In this document: piece after piece, positions 1-11,000 of the stretch
Numbering within the stretch: position 1 is the first letter of the stretch
How the letters are laid out: each line of letters opens with the position of its first letter
DNA from: Synanceia verrucosa
Taxonomy: Eukaryota > Chordata > Actinopteri > Perciformes > Synanceiidae
DNA: 64,000 nucleotides
NCBI GenBank assembly: GCA_029721515.1
Contig: CM056550.1
Span: 17,855,119-17,919,118 of the forward strand
Direction: 5' to 3'
Position numbers and translations under genes: made by a program
The notes under the pieces: model-generated
Told to the model about the DNA's origin: nothing
Seen by the model: only the letters and a program-made list of their open reading frames with translations
Databases searched by the model: none

Positions 1-36
1 GTGACTTTACTAACAAACCGTCATTGGTGAAAATAC

Positions 37-3000
37 CTTGTGTGAAGATCTGGAGGAGGTGATGTCGCTTTCTGTTTTGTCAGCGTCTGGTTCGTCATCG
101 CTGCCCTCCTCTGGACTGCTGACCTGTCCTGAAGTGGCCTCCTGAGCCTCGGTTTCTCCCATCGCCTCGTCCTGCTCCATGTCCTCGCTCTCGTCCTCCA
201 CATACAGGGAGTTCGGCTGGCTGGTCGGCTCGTCGACGCCGGCGGACGCCATGGCTGCACTTTCCCTTTCCACCGACGCCGTGAGTGTGTAAAGAGCGTC
301 TGCAGGGTCTGCTTCACTTTCAGTAACATTTAAGGCCTCTTTGTCGGACTTGCTCGGGGAGGTTGCAGGGGTGACGGCTGCAGCCTGGTGGAGATGAAGT
401 GAGTTAGAGGGCTGCTGCACCTCATCGGGCGGAGCTGCCAACACACAAGTTTTATTGACGGACTGAGTTTGATCTTTCTGGCTGCTGAGAGCCGCAGACG
501 CACATAAAGAGTCCGGGACAGTTTGGGGAAGGCACTCCTCAGCCTGAGAGCTGTGGGCATTGGCCAGCTCAGCGGACGCACTCTGTTGCTTTGACACCTG
601 TGCCAAAAGGGAAGAAGGGTACTTAAGCTGGGGAGTTTGTCCCGGTTTAAGAAGGAGCAGCTTTGGGTTTATGGTGCAGAAAGCCTCTGGTTTGGTTTCT
701 GCGTGTGACGGAGTCTCTGTCAGAGAGTCTTTGGTCCCTTCATGTGAAGAAACAGAGACCTCACACTTTGTGGCACTTACAGTCTGATTTAGAGAGTGCG
801 CCGCAACGCCAACAGGTGACCCCACCCCTGTTTCCCCACCAGAAACCAGCGGGGATACGAAAGATGGAGCACTAGCCGTCGTCCCCACTTCCTGTTTAGG
901 GGAATCACTCACCTCCGTTTGGTCCAGGAGGGCTGCAGCGCCCTGTGAGCGAGGCGTCACCGTTTGCGGACTGGTGTCCGTCTGCTCAGCAGCTACTTCA
1001 ACTAAACAAACCTCGCTAGAGTTCTCCACTGAAGCAGCTTGGTTAGTGTCTGATACCAAATGCTGCCCGACAGCAGCTCCCCTCCTGTTTTCTGTGGACA
1101 GACTGTGGGAATCACTGTTCGCCTGTATTTGATTTGCATCATGCAATGAAGGCAAGGGCTGCTGGGAAATAAAGACAGCACCACTTTCGCTAATTGCGTG
1201 AAGAGATGGTTCAAGGTCCTCTTTGACGCCATACTCGTCAGAGTGATCGAGGAGCGCGTTGAATAAGTTCACCTCGTAACCCGGAGAGTGAGGGATCTGT
1301 GCACTGCTGCTGGCACAGACCGTCTCCTCCGCCACCTCCTCCACCAGGGTGCAAAACTCATACACTTCCACGGACTCCATGTTTGCCTGAACACCTTCTT
1401 CGTCCAGCTTTGGATCCCCGGTGGAGAGCTCAGGGCTGAGCTCGTTAACGATGGCAGCTTCGCAGACGCTGCCGTCCTCCCGCTGCAGGAGGTAACTCTG
1501 ATTCAAGTGCATGCTGGACCAGTCCCCACTGACATGAGCCTCCTCTCTGACAACAACGATTTCCTGAGCTCCAGCTGGATGCACGAGCTCAGCAGTCAGC
1601 GGTGTCTCTGTTGTGGGGACTCGGTCAGAGGGATGAGATGTTTCTGCTCCGACGACCAGGCCGGTGTCAAACAGAGGAGCAGCAGAGGGGTTCGAGGAGC
1701 TCGCCGGTAGCGCTATGAAGTCAGATGAGGAGGCGTCGCTTTGTTGCTCCTTCACACCACTCCTGCAGCTCCTCTGGATGTCGCCGTCTTCTCTACCAGC
1801 CGTACCGCTGGACGCTGAGAATAATCCAGCCTTTGGGCTCTCAAGTATTTCAGCTGAGGGAGTTTGTCTCTCAACAACATTTTTAACATGCTCAAACATC
1901 TCAACCGACTCCAAAGAATTAGCTTTATGAGTTTCTCTGGAGTCGGCTGAGGTCTGGTTGAAGGTCTGAGGTTGTGTTTTTGACAGGTCAGTTTGTTTAA
2001 TCTCACTGATGCCCGGTGAGGGTAAAGGGAGCTGAGAGGATTTTGAGTCCTGGTGACCACCCGGCGGAGGTATATGGCTGCCTCGGTCCCTGTCGGATGC
2101 CTCCCTCGCCCAGCGTTCTGCGGCGTCTTGGACTGTAAAACCAACACTTGATTGTGGGACAGATGGCGATGAGGCTGTGAAACACATATGAGACTGGGGT
2201 TGAGGGAGGATATTTCCACCTGTGTGCTCTTTTCCTCCAGTCTCTGGTTTATATTCCAACGTGACGGAGCGTCTCTCCTTCGTCCCCGTAACAACCTCAA
2301 GTCCAGCCCCTTCTCTGGACGGTTGAATCTGGTTTGAGCGTTGTTTCTCTTTATCAGTTTGTGACCCGTATTGCAACTCTTGCACTGTGCTGTCAATCTG
2401 TGAATCCAGGGCGAGAGGGGGACAAAGGGAAGCTGGAGGCCTTTGCATCTCAGCGGAGGAAGTGCGGTCCTCAATGAGGGATGATGGCAAGAGGACGCTC
2501 TCCTTGATGTGGACTTTATCTGAGGCGATGTCCTTCGCGTCGCTGCCGACAGGAATAGCCTCGGACAAGCCGGTCTGAGGAGCGTTCTCCATGCCGAGGA
2601 ACGCCGAGTCGTTGCTCTCAGGCAGTGGCACAGCGGGCAGACGGGTGAACGGAGGGACTGGGCAGGGGGCAGCTGCGACCGGCTGCGGGGCACGCTGAGG
2701 CGACTCCCCAGCCACATTCTGTGCAGCCTGGGGGTTGCCACCCAGCACATCCACAGCCGGAGAGGCACGCCGCCGCTCCGCCTCCTCCCCAGAGCTTCCT
2801 TCCTCTGCGCTGCCCCGGCTACACACTGCACCTGTGAGGGGAAACAGGTTGTTAACAAAGTGGCTGGACCACGTGAAGGCTTAAAAAAGAACAAATAAAT
2901 GTCTTTTGTAGACAAAGTAGACAGCCACAGTGCTGCTGCGTAACTGTTTCTCTCAGTTAAGTCAAGTGCAAGACATTCTCCTCGCCTATTAAAACAACAG

Positions 3001-3324
3001 GCATTAAATTGACTAAAAAGTTACAGAAGAGTGAAATACAGGACCTCTAGACTGAAAAACTCTTCATTTCCCCACTGCCATCAAACAGCTGACATGATGG
3101 ATTATAATAATCATGAACTCCCCCCTTTTTGCACACTTACAGCTCAACATTACACACACTGATGCTGCACTTCCTTTCATTGTGGATAGCAAAGGAAGCA
3201 TGTCATTGTGCAATAAAAAAAAAAATACAAATAAAAGAACTTCTCACCTGTCTGTGGTGTGAGACACAGATCTTCTGTGCTTTCTACTTCCAGGATGCTG
3301 AACTTAGGGTCCCCTCCACATATT
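37..3324 (-). CDS. Unrecognised large acidic Ser/Gln-rich protein, 5' part only (exons 3248-3324 and 37-2831)
   Basis: Two exons join in frame. Exon 3248-3324 has acceptor CTTCCTCAG and donor CAG|GTGAGAAG. The giant exon 37-2831 has acceptor CCCCTCACAG and donor CAAG|GTATTT. The joined frame reads ICGGDPKFSILEVESTEDL, then about 930 residues without a stop. The product is low-complexity, rich in Ser, Glu, Gln and Pro, with scattered SQ/TQ pairs and a strongly acidic stretch (EDESEDMEQDE) near the end of the big exon. I see no folded domain, membrane segment or catalytic motif. The gene continues past the left edge. No in-frame ATG precedes exon 3248-3324, so the start exon is unknown; the first ATG in the big exon lies about 80 codons in. 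A nuclear scaffold is possible from composition alone. Confidence is high that it is coding and nil on function. Confidence 0.7.
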
Positions 3325-4386
3325 CTGAGGAAGCAGAAACAACAGAGATGGATGGAAACTTTCCTATTTGACTCAGGCGAGGCAATTGCACTTCAGAAAT
3401 ACAAACTCCGAGGCATTGTGCTCGCCACACTGCACCGACTATGAGAGGATAACAGTGTGGTTTTGCAGCATAGGAGCTGCTGGAGTTAATTTCATTAGAT
3501 GTGCATTTAGTAAACAAAAATATCACGATGTGTGGGATGATGCCAGGTCAGGAGAGCAGCAGCAGCAGCAGCACTCAGGTAGCATTGAGTTAGCACACCG
3601 CTGGGACCACAGTTGGTGTATCTGGCTGTGTTTTAGTGTGTTTCTTGCAGCAGTAATAAAAACACTCAGTGAAGCAGCACTAAACCAGCAGCTCCAGGTT
3701 GCTTTTTGCTGCAGTCGCCAACAGGAAGGTGTTTAGGTGTCTGCAGCACGCGCTCACTGGCTAAAAAGCCGGTGACCGAGCGCGGGGGCCCACACTCATT
3801 CATTTTTATCCTCTTATTCTAATAACATTAATAATAATGATGAGCCAACGTGTTGTTGTTAGCTGCACGATTACCTAACGTTACCTTGGAGAAAGTGCAT
3901 CTTTGTTCGGGAGTTACATTGAGCACCGGCACGTTACACGAAATCAAACGGTGAAACCGGCTAGTCTGGGAAGTGCTAACGGTAAAAATACCACAAGCAG
4001 GGGCGCGTGATGTTCATAAGAGCCATACATTTAAGTGGCTGAACGTTAACGGCTGTCAGTTTGGATAGTGTGGTTAGCCAGCTAACGCTAGCTTCTCCCA
4101 CAACAACACACACACACTGCTTGGGTGGCACTGAAAAATTGAGCTAGCTAGCTAGCTAGCAAGGTAGAAGAGTTAGTCAGGGTGCGTTCATTTGATGCGC
4201 AGGCGCCCCATCATCCCCACCCGCGGTTATGTAATCATCCAGCCCTCAAACAAACCCGTTTGTGCCGACACATTTGATTAAGTAACTTCTCTGTATGGCT
4301 AAAAAATGCGAAAAGTCGCATTAAATCCCGCTTCTGCATGCTCTACGATACAGAGGAGGGAGGGGGGGGGGGGGGGCAATCACTCG

Positions 4387-4394
4387 TGACGTCA
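4387..4394. promoter_or_regulatory. Consensus CRE (TGACGTCA)
   Basis: A perfect palindromic cAMP-response element lies in the presumed first intron or promoter region of the left-edge gene, next to a 15-G run (4362-4376). Identified by consensus only. Confidence 0.4.
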
Positions 4395-4833
4395 TTGCGT
4401 GGGGTCAAATCCTGTTTTAAACGAAAATAAATCCGTTAAAATATTCGGTTTGGAGCACTTATATGTATTACTTCCTGAATAAATGTGAGAAAATGTGAAA
4501 AAACCTTGTTATTAAAGTTCCATATAAATTTTGCAATGGTGATCCGGGGGATTTAGGGGGGCCCACAAGGTCCCACGGCTGGCTCTTTAGAAGCGACAGC
4601 GAGGAAACGATGGTTCAAGGGGAAAATGTATCTTTTATATTTAAATTTGTTCGGTTGAATTGCTTTTTATTCCGGTGCCCGATCTCGGTTTGAATCCAGT
4701 GTCAGCACTTCTCAACGGTATCTCTTTAAAAAGACTTAGAAGGAAAATGCAGTCCGACTGCGTCCTTTTCGTGAGTCAGAGCCCCCCTTCGATTGCCCCA
4801 TTACTTCCTCCTTGCCCCCCCTCCCTCTTCCAG

Positions 4834-4844
4834 GCCGCCATCTT
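4834..4844 (-). promoter_or_regulatory. YY1-type site
   Basis: AAGATGGCGGC on the minus strand matches the YY1 consensus. It lies just downstream of the candidate first exon of the left-edge gene, where YY1 sites of housekeeping promoters commonly sit. Consensus match only. Confidence 0.45.
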
Positions 4845-4858
4845 AAGTTCCCACCTAC

Positions 4859-5040
4859 CTGAAATTTCCGACCAATTTTCTTTTACTAAATTCTCGTTGA
4901 AGGAGTCGTCATCCGCGCAAAATCGCACTCAATCCGTGATGCCAGTAATCCGAACTGTCTCCCGGTACCCAACGAGGTACCACTAGGTCTGTGGGAAGAA
5001 GTTAAAATACGGACCGGGAGAGACTGGGTTTCGGCGCAGA
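4859..5040 (-). other. Candidate 5' (non-coding) first exon of the left-edge gene
   Basis: On the minus strand this GC-rich stretch ends in a good donor, TTTCAG|GTAGGTGG. It contains one ATG whose frame closes after eight codons. The frame that would match exon 3248-3324 has no ATG after its last stop. It may therefore be a 5'UTR exon with the real start exon elsewhere, or initiation may be non-AUG. The 5' limit is a guess. Confidence 0.35.
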
Positions 5041-5100
5041 ATGTAGCGGTCGCGGGGAGGAGACTTTACGCAGCGAAATGGTGGAGGACCGCTGCTGCTG

Positions 5101-6840
5101 ACAAAGTACAGAACACACGGAAATATCGCGAGATGTCGTCAAGCGCGCCACTTGAAATTTCCGATTGTATTTCGAAGAAACAATGGCAACTTTAACGGTT
5201 TATTTTCATTTTTACCACAAGATTACACAACTACTTTTCGTTATATAATCACCAAAATGTCACCGTCAGATAGCTGTGTTCATGTAGAAGAGTAGTTAAG
5301 TGACACAAAGCCACAGTGACTGTCTGTGGAAGCACTCACATCCTTTTCTGTTGAGTTATATTCATATACCAATAATAAAAAAATGTATTGAAAAGGTTTC
5401 TTTGCACAAGTATGTACAAATGTTAAGATAAATATGCCCCTATTTATGATTATTATTAATACTCGTGTAATGCGTTTTTACTCTTTGTTTTGGGAACATA
5501 TTTCCCTCATTATTTATTAATTTGAGGAGTATTTTCTCCATTCATTGATTATTTGTTTTGTAAAACGTATTAAAACACACACACACACACACACACTTAA
5601 CACCAGTCACAGGGTGTCAGGATAACAGCTCCTAAAGTAATATCTATAATCCATACAGCATATTTAATTTAATTGTACCTCATGACAAACACAAACCATA
5701 CTCTTTTATACACTGTGCCTCCCATTTTCATCTGTTTATAAGATTTCTGTACAATAACTGTATTTATGTTCATGCATCATTTGCACTCACTCCCTGTTTA
5801 TATTTCTCTTATTTTTTATTTGTATTATTTTTCATGATCTTGTGTGCTGCCGTCCGTTCCTTTAGTATTTCATGTTGCATGAAGAGGGTTAAATTCCTCA
5901 TATTTTGTACACATGCCTGGTTTATCCCACTAACTGACCAACCCTCAACATTATTACTAATACATTAATATTACTAATATTATTACAAGGAAAAGCCACA
6001 ATGTGAGGCTGGAAACATATCCAATTTATAATGACTTTTCTGGTACAAATTATAATTAATATAATTATAACACAGTATATGAACTTGGGATGTTTTGAGA
6101 AGCTAAAAACATGATTAATAATCATGAAGTGAAGCCGTATCATATTTCCCTCTGAGATCTGAGTAGTAATAGCATGAAAATACTAAAGTGAAGTACAAGT
6201 ACCTCAAATTTGTGTCAGTAGAGGTTGTTTTCTGATTAATTCAGGATTGAAGGACCATAATAAGGCCTATAAAGATTCCCTTCTAATGCAGTGTTATTAA
6301 TATTACTCATGCTTTTTGGTTTGTTTGGATAAAAATAAATGGGGAATTGAAGTGTCAGTGTGAAAAAGGAGTTTTGTTAAGTGTAAAACTGTTAAATGAA
6401 AGACAATTACTCACTTTTTAATAAAAAAAAGCCCAAAATTAATAACTAAAACTTAAATATATGCTATTTTGAAGTTTTTTGTCTGGATTAAACAGATTAT
6501 ATTTGGGTATTTATCACTCTTTCCTGAGTTTATACACCCATCAATGAATGATTGGCAGGTAAGTCAGTAACAAAGGCAATAGTTTCTTCCCTAATATTCA
6601 AAAAACTCAGAACAAAAAGACCCACACAACAGCGTAAACAACAATTCATTTAATAATTAATCTTTGTGGTATCTAGGGGAGGGGTTTGAAAGGTATAAAA
6701 TGGTCATATTAAAATAATCGACCCAGTCTTTTCCCTCTCAGGATACCCACTGTCTAGTTGTCTTCTGTGACACGAGTCCTTATATATCTTTTTTTTTTTT
6801 TTAAATTCAGTTCTTCAGCAGTCCCACTTATCCATGTATA
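5101..6840. other. Intergenic, AT-rich, no gene seen
   Basis: This lies between the left-edge gene's promoter and the fbrs 3' end. It is AT-rich, with a (CA)n microsatellite at about 5574-5597 and a T-run at about 6790-6801. Short open frames here lack coding character and splice context. Confidence 0.6.
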
Positions 6841-6848
6841 TAACTTAT

Positions 6849-6854
6849 TTTATT
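6849..6854 (-). terminator. fbrs: Likely fbrs poly(A) signal
   Basis: AATAAA on the minus strand (TTTATT on plus), about 1.2 kb after the fbrs stop. A second AATAAA at 7149-7154 could give a shorter 3'UTR. The stretch between 6855 and 8053 would be fbrs 3'UTR; I see no other gene in it. Confidence 0.5.
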
Positions 6855-8053
6855 GATGAAACAACTCGACAGTTCAATGTACAAAGCTCCCATAGTCCCA
6901 AATGGATATAACACAACCAATGACACACAGGCAAACCTCCCTCTCAGCATAATAAAGTCGCAGATGAGATCCTTGAAGAGGCCCAGAGGTCACAACGGAG
7001 ACGGCTTAATGTTCACAAGCATTAAAAGAGTTTTCTGTGACGCCAGCCTCCCGCTTTGTCCTCCGTATGACATGAAACCGATTATTACCTGGGGAGAGAG
7101 TACTGGTTGATACCCGAAACAAAGACAAATAACATAACAGTGAATATATTTATTATTATAGAAGATAATTAATGTTAAGAATAATAATTACAAAGGCAAT
7201 TTCTCTAGACTACTATAATCTGGTCCTGCTCATATAGTCAAGAGGAGAGTGGGAAACAGTGACAGGAAGCTCTAAAATTACTGTGTTCGCTCACACAGTG
7301 TAACACAGTTCATTTCACCATTCATCCTTTGAAAACAAAACAACAACAAAAAAATATAGATCTCATTTTCAGTGACGCTGAGGGCTTAGCTTTTTGGGTA
7401 AAGCAGGAGAACTGAGGTGCGATGCTTCCCGACCACCGTTTAAAAGAAATGATCTTGTCAGTAATCTGTCTTTCCACAATGACGTAAAGACACAAAGACA
7501 GAACAGAAAGCACCACTTTCACCACTGGACTTCTAAAGACCCTCACCCACAATACCTAACCAGGGTTGATTTATGTAGAGGAAGGCTTTATAACAATAAT
7601 AATAATAATATCCCATGAGTTAACCAAGCTGAGGATGAACCCTTGACATGTTTTCACAGTGTACATCCCTCTGGAAGTCGTTTCCAATCCACCTGCTGAA
7701 AAGCACGGATCATAATTCACCTGACAAATGAAAAGCTGTCCAGAAGCTTTTAGAATGAACCAACCAAGAGCCGGTATAAAGTAAAAATACACCAAGGATG
7801 CACAGAAACCATGTACCTTTAGATTGCACTGATACTGAACCATTGCGCATATTCCAAGTCACACTGCGTCTTGCTTTCGCCTCCCTTCCATCACTTCCAG
7901 CCAGTCATGGTTATCCTTTAAAGGGGTACTGGAGCTGGTTTTGTGTAACTGGGAGGGCATGGGTTAGTAGTCCGCAAGAGGAAAAGGGGGCAGGTTGAGA
8001 GCAGCACAGTGATCCTGACATTTCCCTTCATCTCCTCCAGTGTTGTCCCTGTA

Positions 8054-11000
8054 CTATCTGGACTCTCCGTCTTTGTGGGCGCTGTACAGAGCCAGATCGC
8101 CGGGGCCCACGTGTCTACGGGGTGGCGTGGACGACCGGCTGGTGATGGATGGAATGAGTGGAGGCGGTGCCCCCACCGACAGAGGTCCCACCAAGCCTCC
8201 AGGGGTCTTAGTCAGGATGCCGTTGGGCACGTGGTGTGGGTTCAGAGGGCCGAGGCGGGCGAAGAGGCCAGCGTGGTGCTGGGAAGCAGGAGAGGCTCCG
8301 TGGGGCAGTGAGTGGGTGAGGAGGCCAGGGTGGAGCTGCTCCAGGTGAGTGGTGGCAGTAGCGTGAGACGGGCCTGAGAGGTGAGAACCAGCGGGGAGGT
8401 GTGGGTGCATCCCAAAGTAGCGAGCCCGCTCAAAGTCTTCTCTCAGGATCTGGGCACGCTGCTCCTCATCGATCAGCCCTCCTCCTGGGGGCCCGAGGTG
8501 GGGAGGGCGGTCAAAGTGATGAGCCATGAGGCCAAACTCCTGGTGGACAACGGGCGTGGACGCAGAAGAGGTAGACGTCGGAGGGTGGTGAGGGTTGGCC
8601 GCCGCCGCTGCAGCTGCTACAGCCGCAACCCTCTCCGCCTCCAGAAGGTGCTGATGCTGGAACAGCCGGGCCAGACGTGGATCGGATCGCAGGGCTAGGT
8701 GAGGGTCCGTCCGAAGTGCCAAAGCCTCCCTACGATGCTGCTGCTGCTGCTGAGCCGCCAGGTCCCTCCAGGGATCCCAGGTGAAGCTGTGTGGACCCTG
8801 TGATGGTCCTGGGCCTGGACCGTGGTGGAAACGGTCTCCTCCGGGACCCATCACCAAACCTGCAGCACTTGAGCTCCCCAGATACGCTTCGATGGCCCGT
8901 GAGCGCTCCAGCAAGGAGAGGTGTTGGTGGGAAGGGGCGTTGGGAGTGGGTGGCATGAGGGGAACACCGGGGGTGGGAGTCAGGGATAAAGAGGAAGAGG
9001 ACGGGGTGCCGGAGCGATGGTGGTGGGGATGGCTGCTGGGCCGCTCAAAGCTATGGTTGGGCGCTGGGGGAGGCAGGGTGATGGGGATATGCTCGGGCTC
9101 CTCTTTACGCTCCTCTTTCACTTTGACTGGCGGGAGAAGCAGCGGCGGTTTGGAAACCGGCGTTGTGGTCCGGTCAGACTTCTTGGCCTGAGACAAAGAA
9201 GTGACAGAGGCAGAGGCTGCAGAGGAAGATGGGAGGTTAGCGTCTCTTTGGGAGTGCGAGGGTTCGCTGTGGAGGCTGTGTGCTGTTGGGCCCATCGGGC
9301 GGGGGTAAAGGTCCATGGGAGACGGGGCTGAGCGGTTGGCGGGCGGGGGGGTGGTGAGCACAGAAGATGAAGAAGAGCGTGGTCGGTCCCTCTCTGCTAC
9401 TAAAGATGAAGGAGGTCCCCGTGAAGACACCGCTGGCTGTGGTCTCTTGTCCCCGTCCCGTTCCCGGTCTCTGCTTAAGCTGCGTGTCAGGTCCTCGATC
9501 GGCCCGGTGCCGCCGCCCAGCGCACCGCTGTGGCCATTAACGTGGGAGACCGGCGTGCTACTGCGGGGCTTGAAGGGAGGCGCAACTGGAGACATTCTCA
9601 CAGGTTGTCGGCCGTACAGCATGTTGTCTCTGCAAAACATAACATACGCACAAACAGTTCACACCAAAACTTTTAACCAGTACAGCGTGCTTGTTAGGAA
9701 TGCATACACTTCCTGGGGTTGATGGGTATTTATTGTCAACTCATTACTTCAAATTTAAAGCCAGGGTTGAAATCAGCTGAGTGTCACACCTGTCCTTTTC
9801 GTCCTTGATGTGGGGGACGTCCCTCCTCTCCATGTCCTTGGCTCGATCCCTCTCGTCCCGCTTGTCTGGCCCTTTAGCCCAGCTGGGGCCAGGAGCGAAG
9901 CCAGACGGGCCGCCGTGCAGACGGTTCCAGGGGTCGTGATGGTTGGGGGTGGACAGGCCTCCAACCACACCAGCTGGTGAATCTTTAGGGCCAAAGACAG
10001 ATCCTGCTGTGGACCACAAATACATATTCAATGTTAGAAAACAAACCAAAACAGCGTGAAGTAATGTGATTTAATATTTTACAAAGCTGCTATTTCCATC
10101 TTGTCAAAGTATAACCCACAGGCTTTATACCAGGCTTTGCTGTTCTTCTTCATTGTTCATCTAATAGCATCCTGGTGAGTGTAATTATTATCATCCCATA
10201 ATAATAAGACAGTTCTTTCACGCCTGTGTTACAGAATGTACAAAGAAAATGTGGATCAAAAGAAGTTAGTCCACGCTGAACGATGAACTGAATTGATTAA
10301 TTTAACCTGATGAATTTTTTTTTGAAATTCGAACATGCTCCCTACAGCCCTGCTCTTTATGTTACATTAGCCTCATATTTAATAACTCTACTTATGCTGT
10401 GGTTGTTTTACAGTTCATTAAAATGACTTAAACATCAGCTGTTACTCATACCCTACAATTAAACCAGGCAGTGCTGCACCGCCACAATGCAACGTCTGTT
10501 TCTCTCTGCTGTTTTCTTGCTCGCTGTGAATTGATCATGAGGACGATATTATCAGCCATAACGTCTCTCTAATGGAAATAACAGTCATGAATGTTTCTTT
10601 GGAAGCAGTTTGTGTTATCAAGATTTAACTAAGCTCTACAGATTACCTGCTGAATGCAAATATACTTTACCAGTGCTTTAAAATAACCAACAATATGATT
10701 ATATTTTAACTTGAAGACTTCTGCGACAAAACATGCATTTAAAGGTGTAAAACTTTCTGTTCTGTTCAGACCTGACGGGCAGCATTGAGCAGAAAATGTG
10801 ACGATCCTCATCGTTATTCATTAGCAGAGTACGGAGTGCTAATTTATGTGTCTTACGCCATTCACCCACTCAGACGGATGTGTTACTGATTTATGAATAT
10901 AAAAATGTTAAATATTGCTCTGCATGGATGAGAGGACTAATTGTTTTCCACCCACACACTTCCTATCATTTCACTAAAATCAAAGTCGTCCAGGGAACTT

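Noticed and set aside
1752..2915. 387-codon minus-strand open frame overlapping the giant exon
   Set aside because: It runs through the clear acceptor at 2831, is out of phase with the upstream exon, and stops well before the longer frame; it is a shadow frame.
37..3324. Assignment of the left-edge gene to TP53BP1, MDC1, PRR14, SRCAP or BRCA1
   Set aside because: PRR14 and SRCAP neighbour human FBRS, and the composition recalls DNA-damage scaffolds, but none of their recognisable sequence (HSA, Tudor, FHA, RING, PRR14 motifs) is visible here.
8381..9191. A separate gene for the AUTS2 C-terminal region
   Set aside because: Exon phases link 8054-9629 to 9790-10006 and onwards; one gene explains all 17 exons.
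8009..9722. Plus-strand open frames of 100-136 codons
   Set aside because: They are antisense to the GC-rich last fbrs exon, with no start context or splice support.
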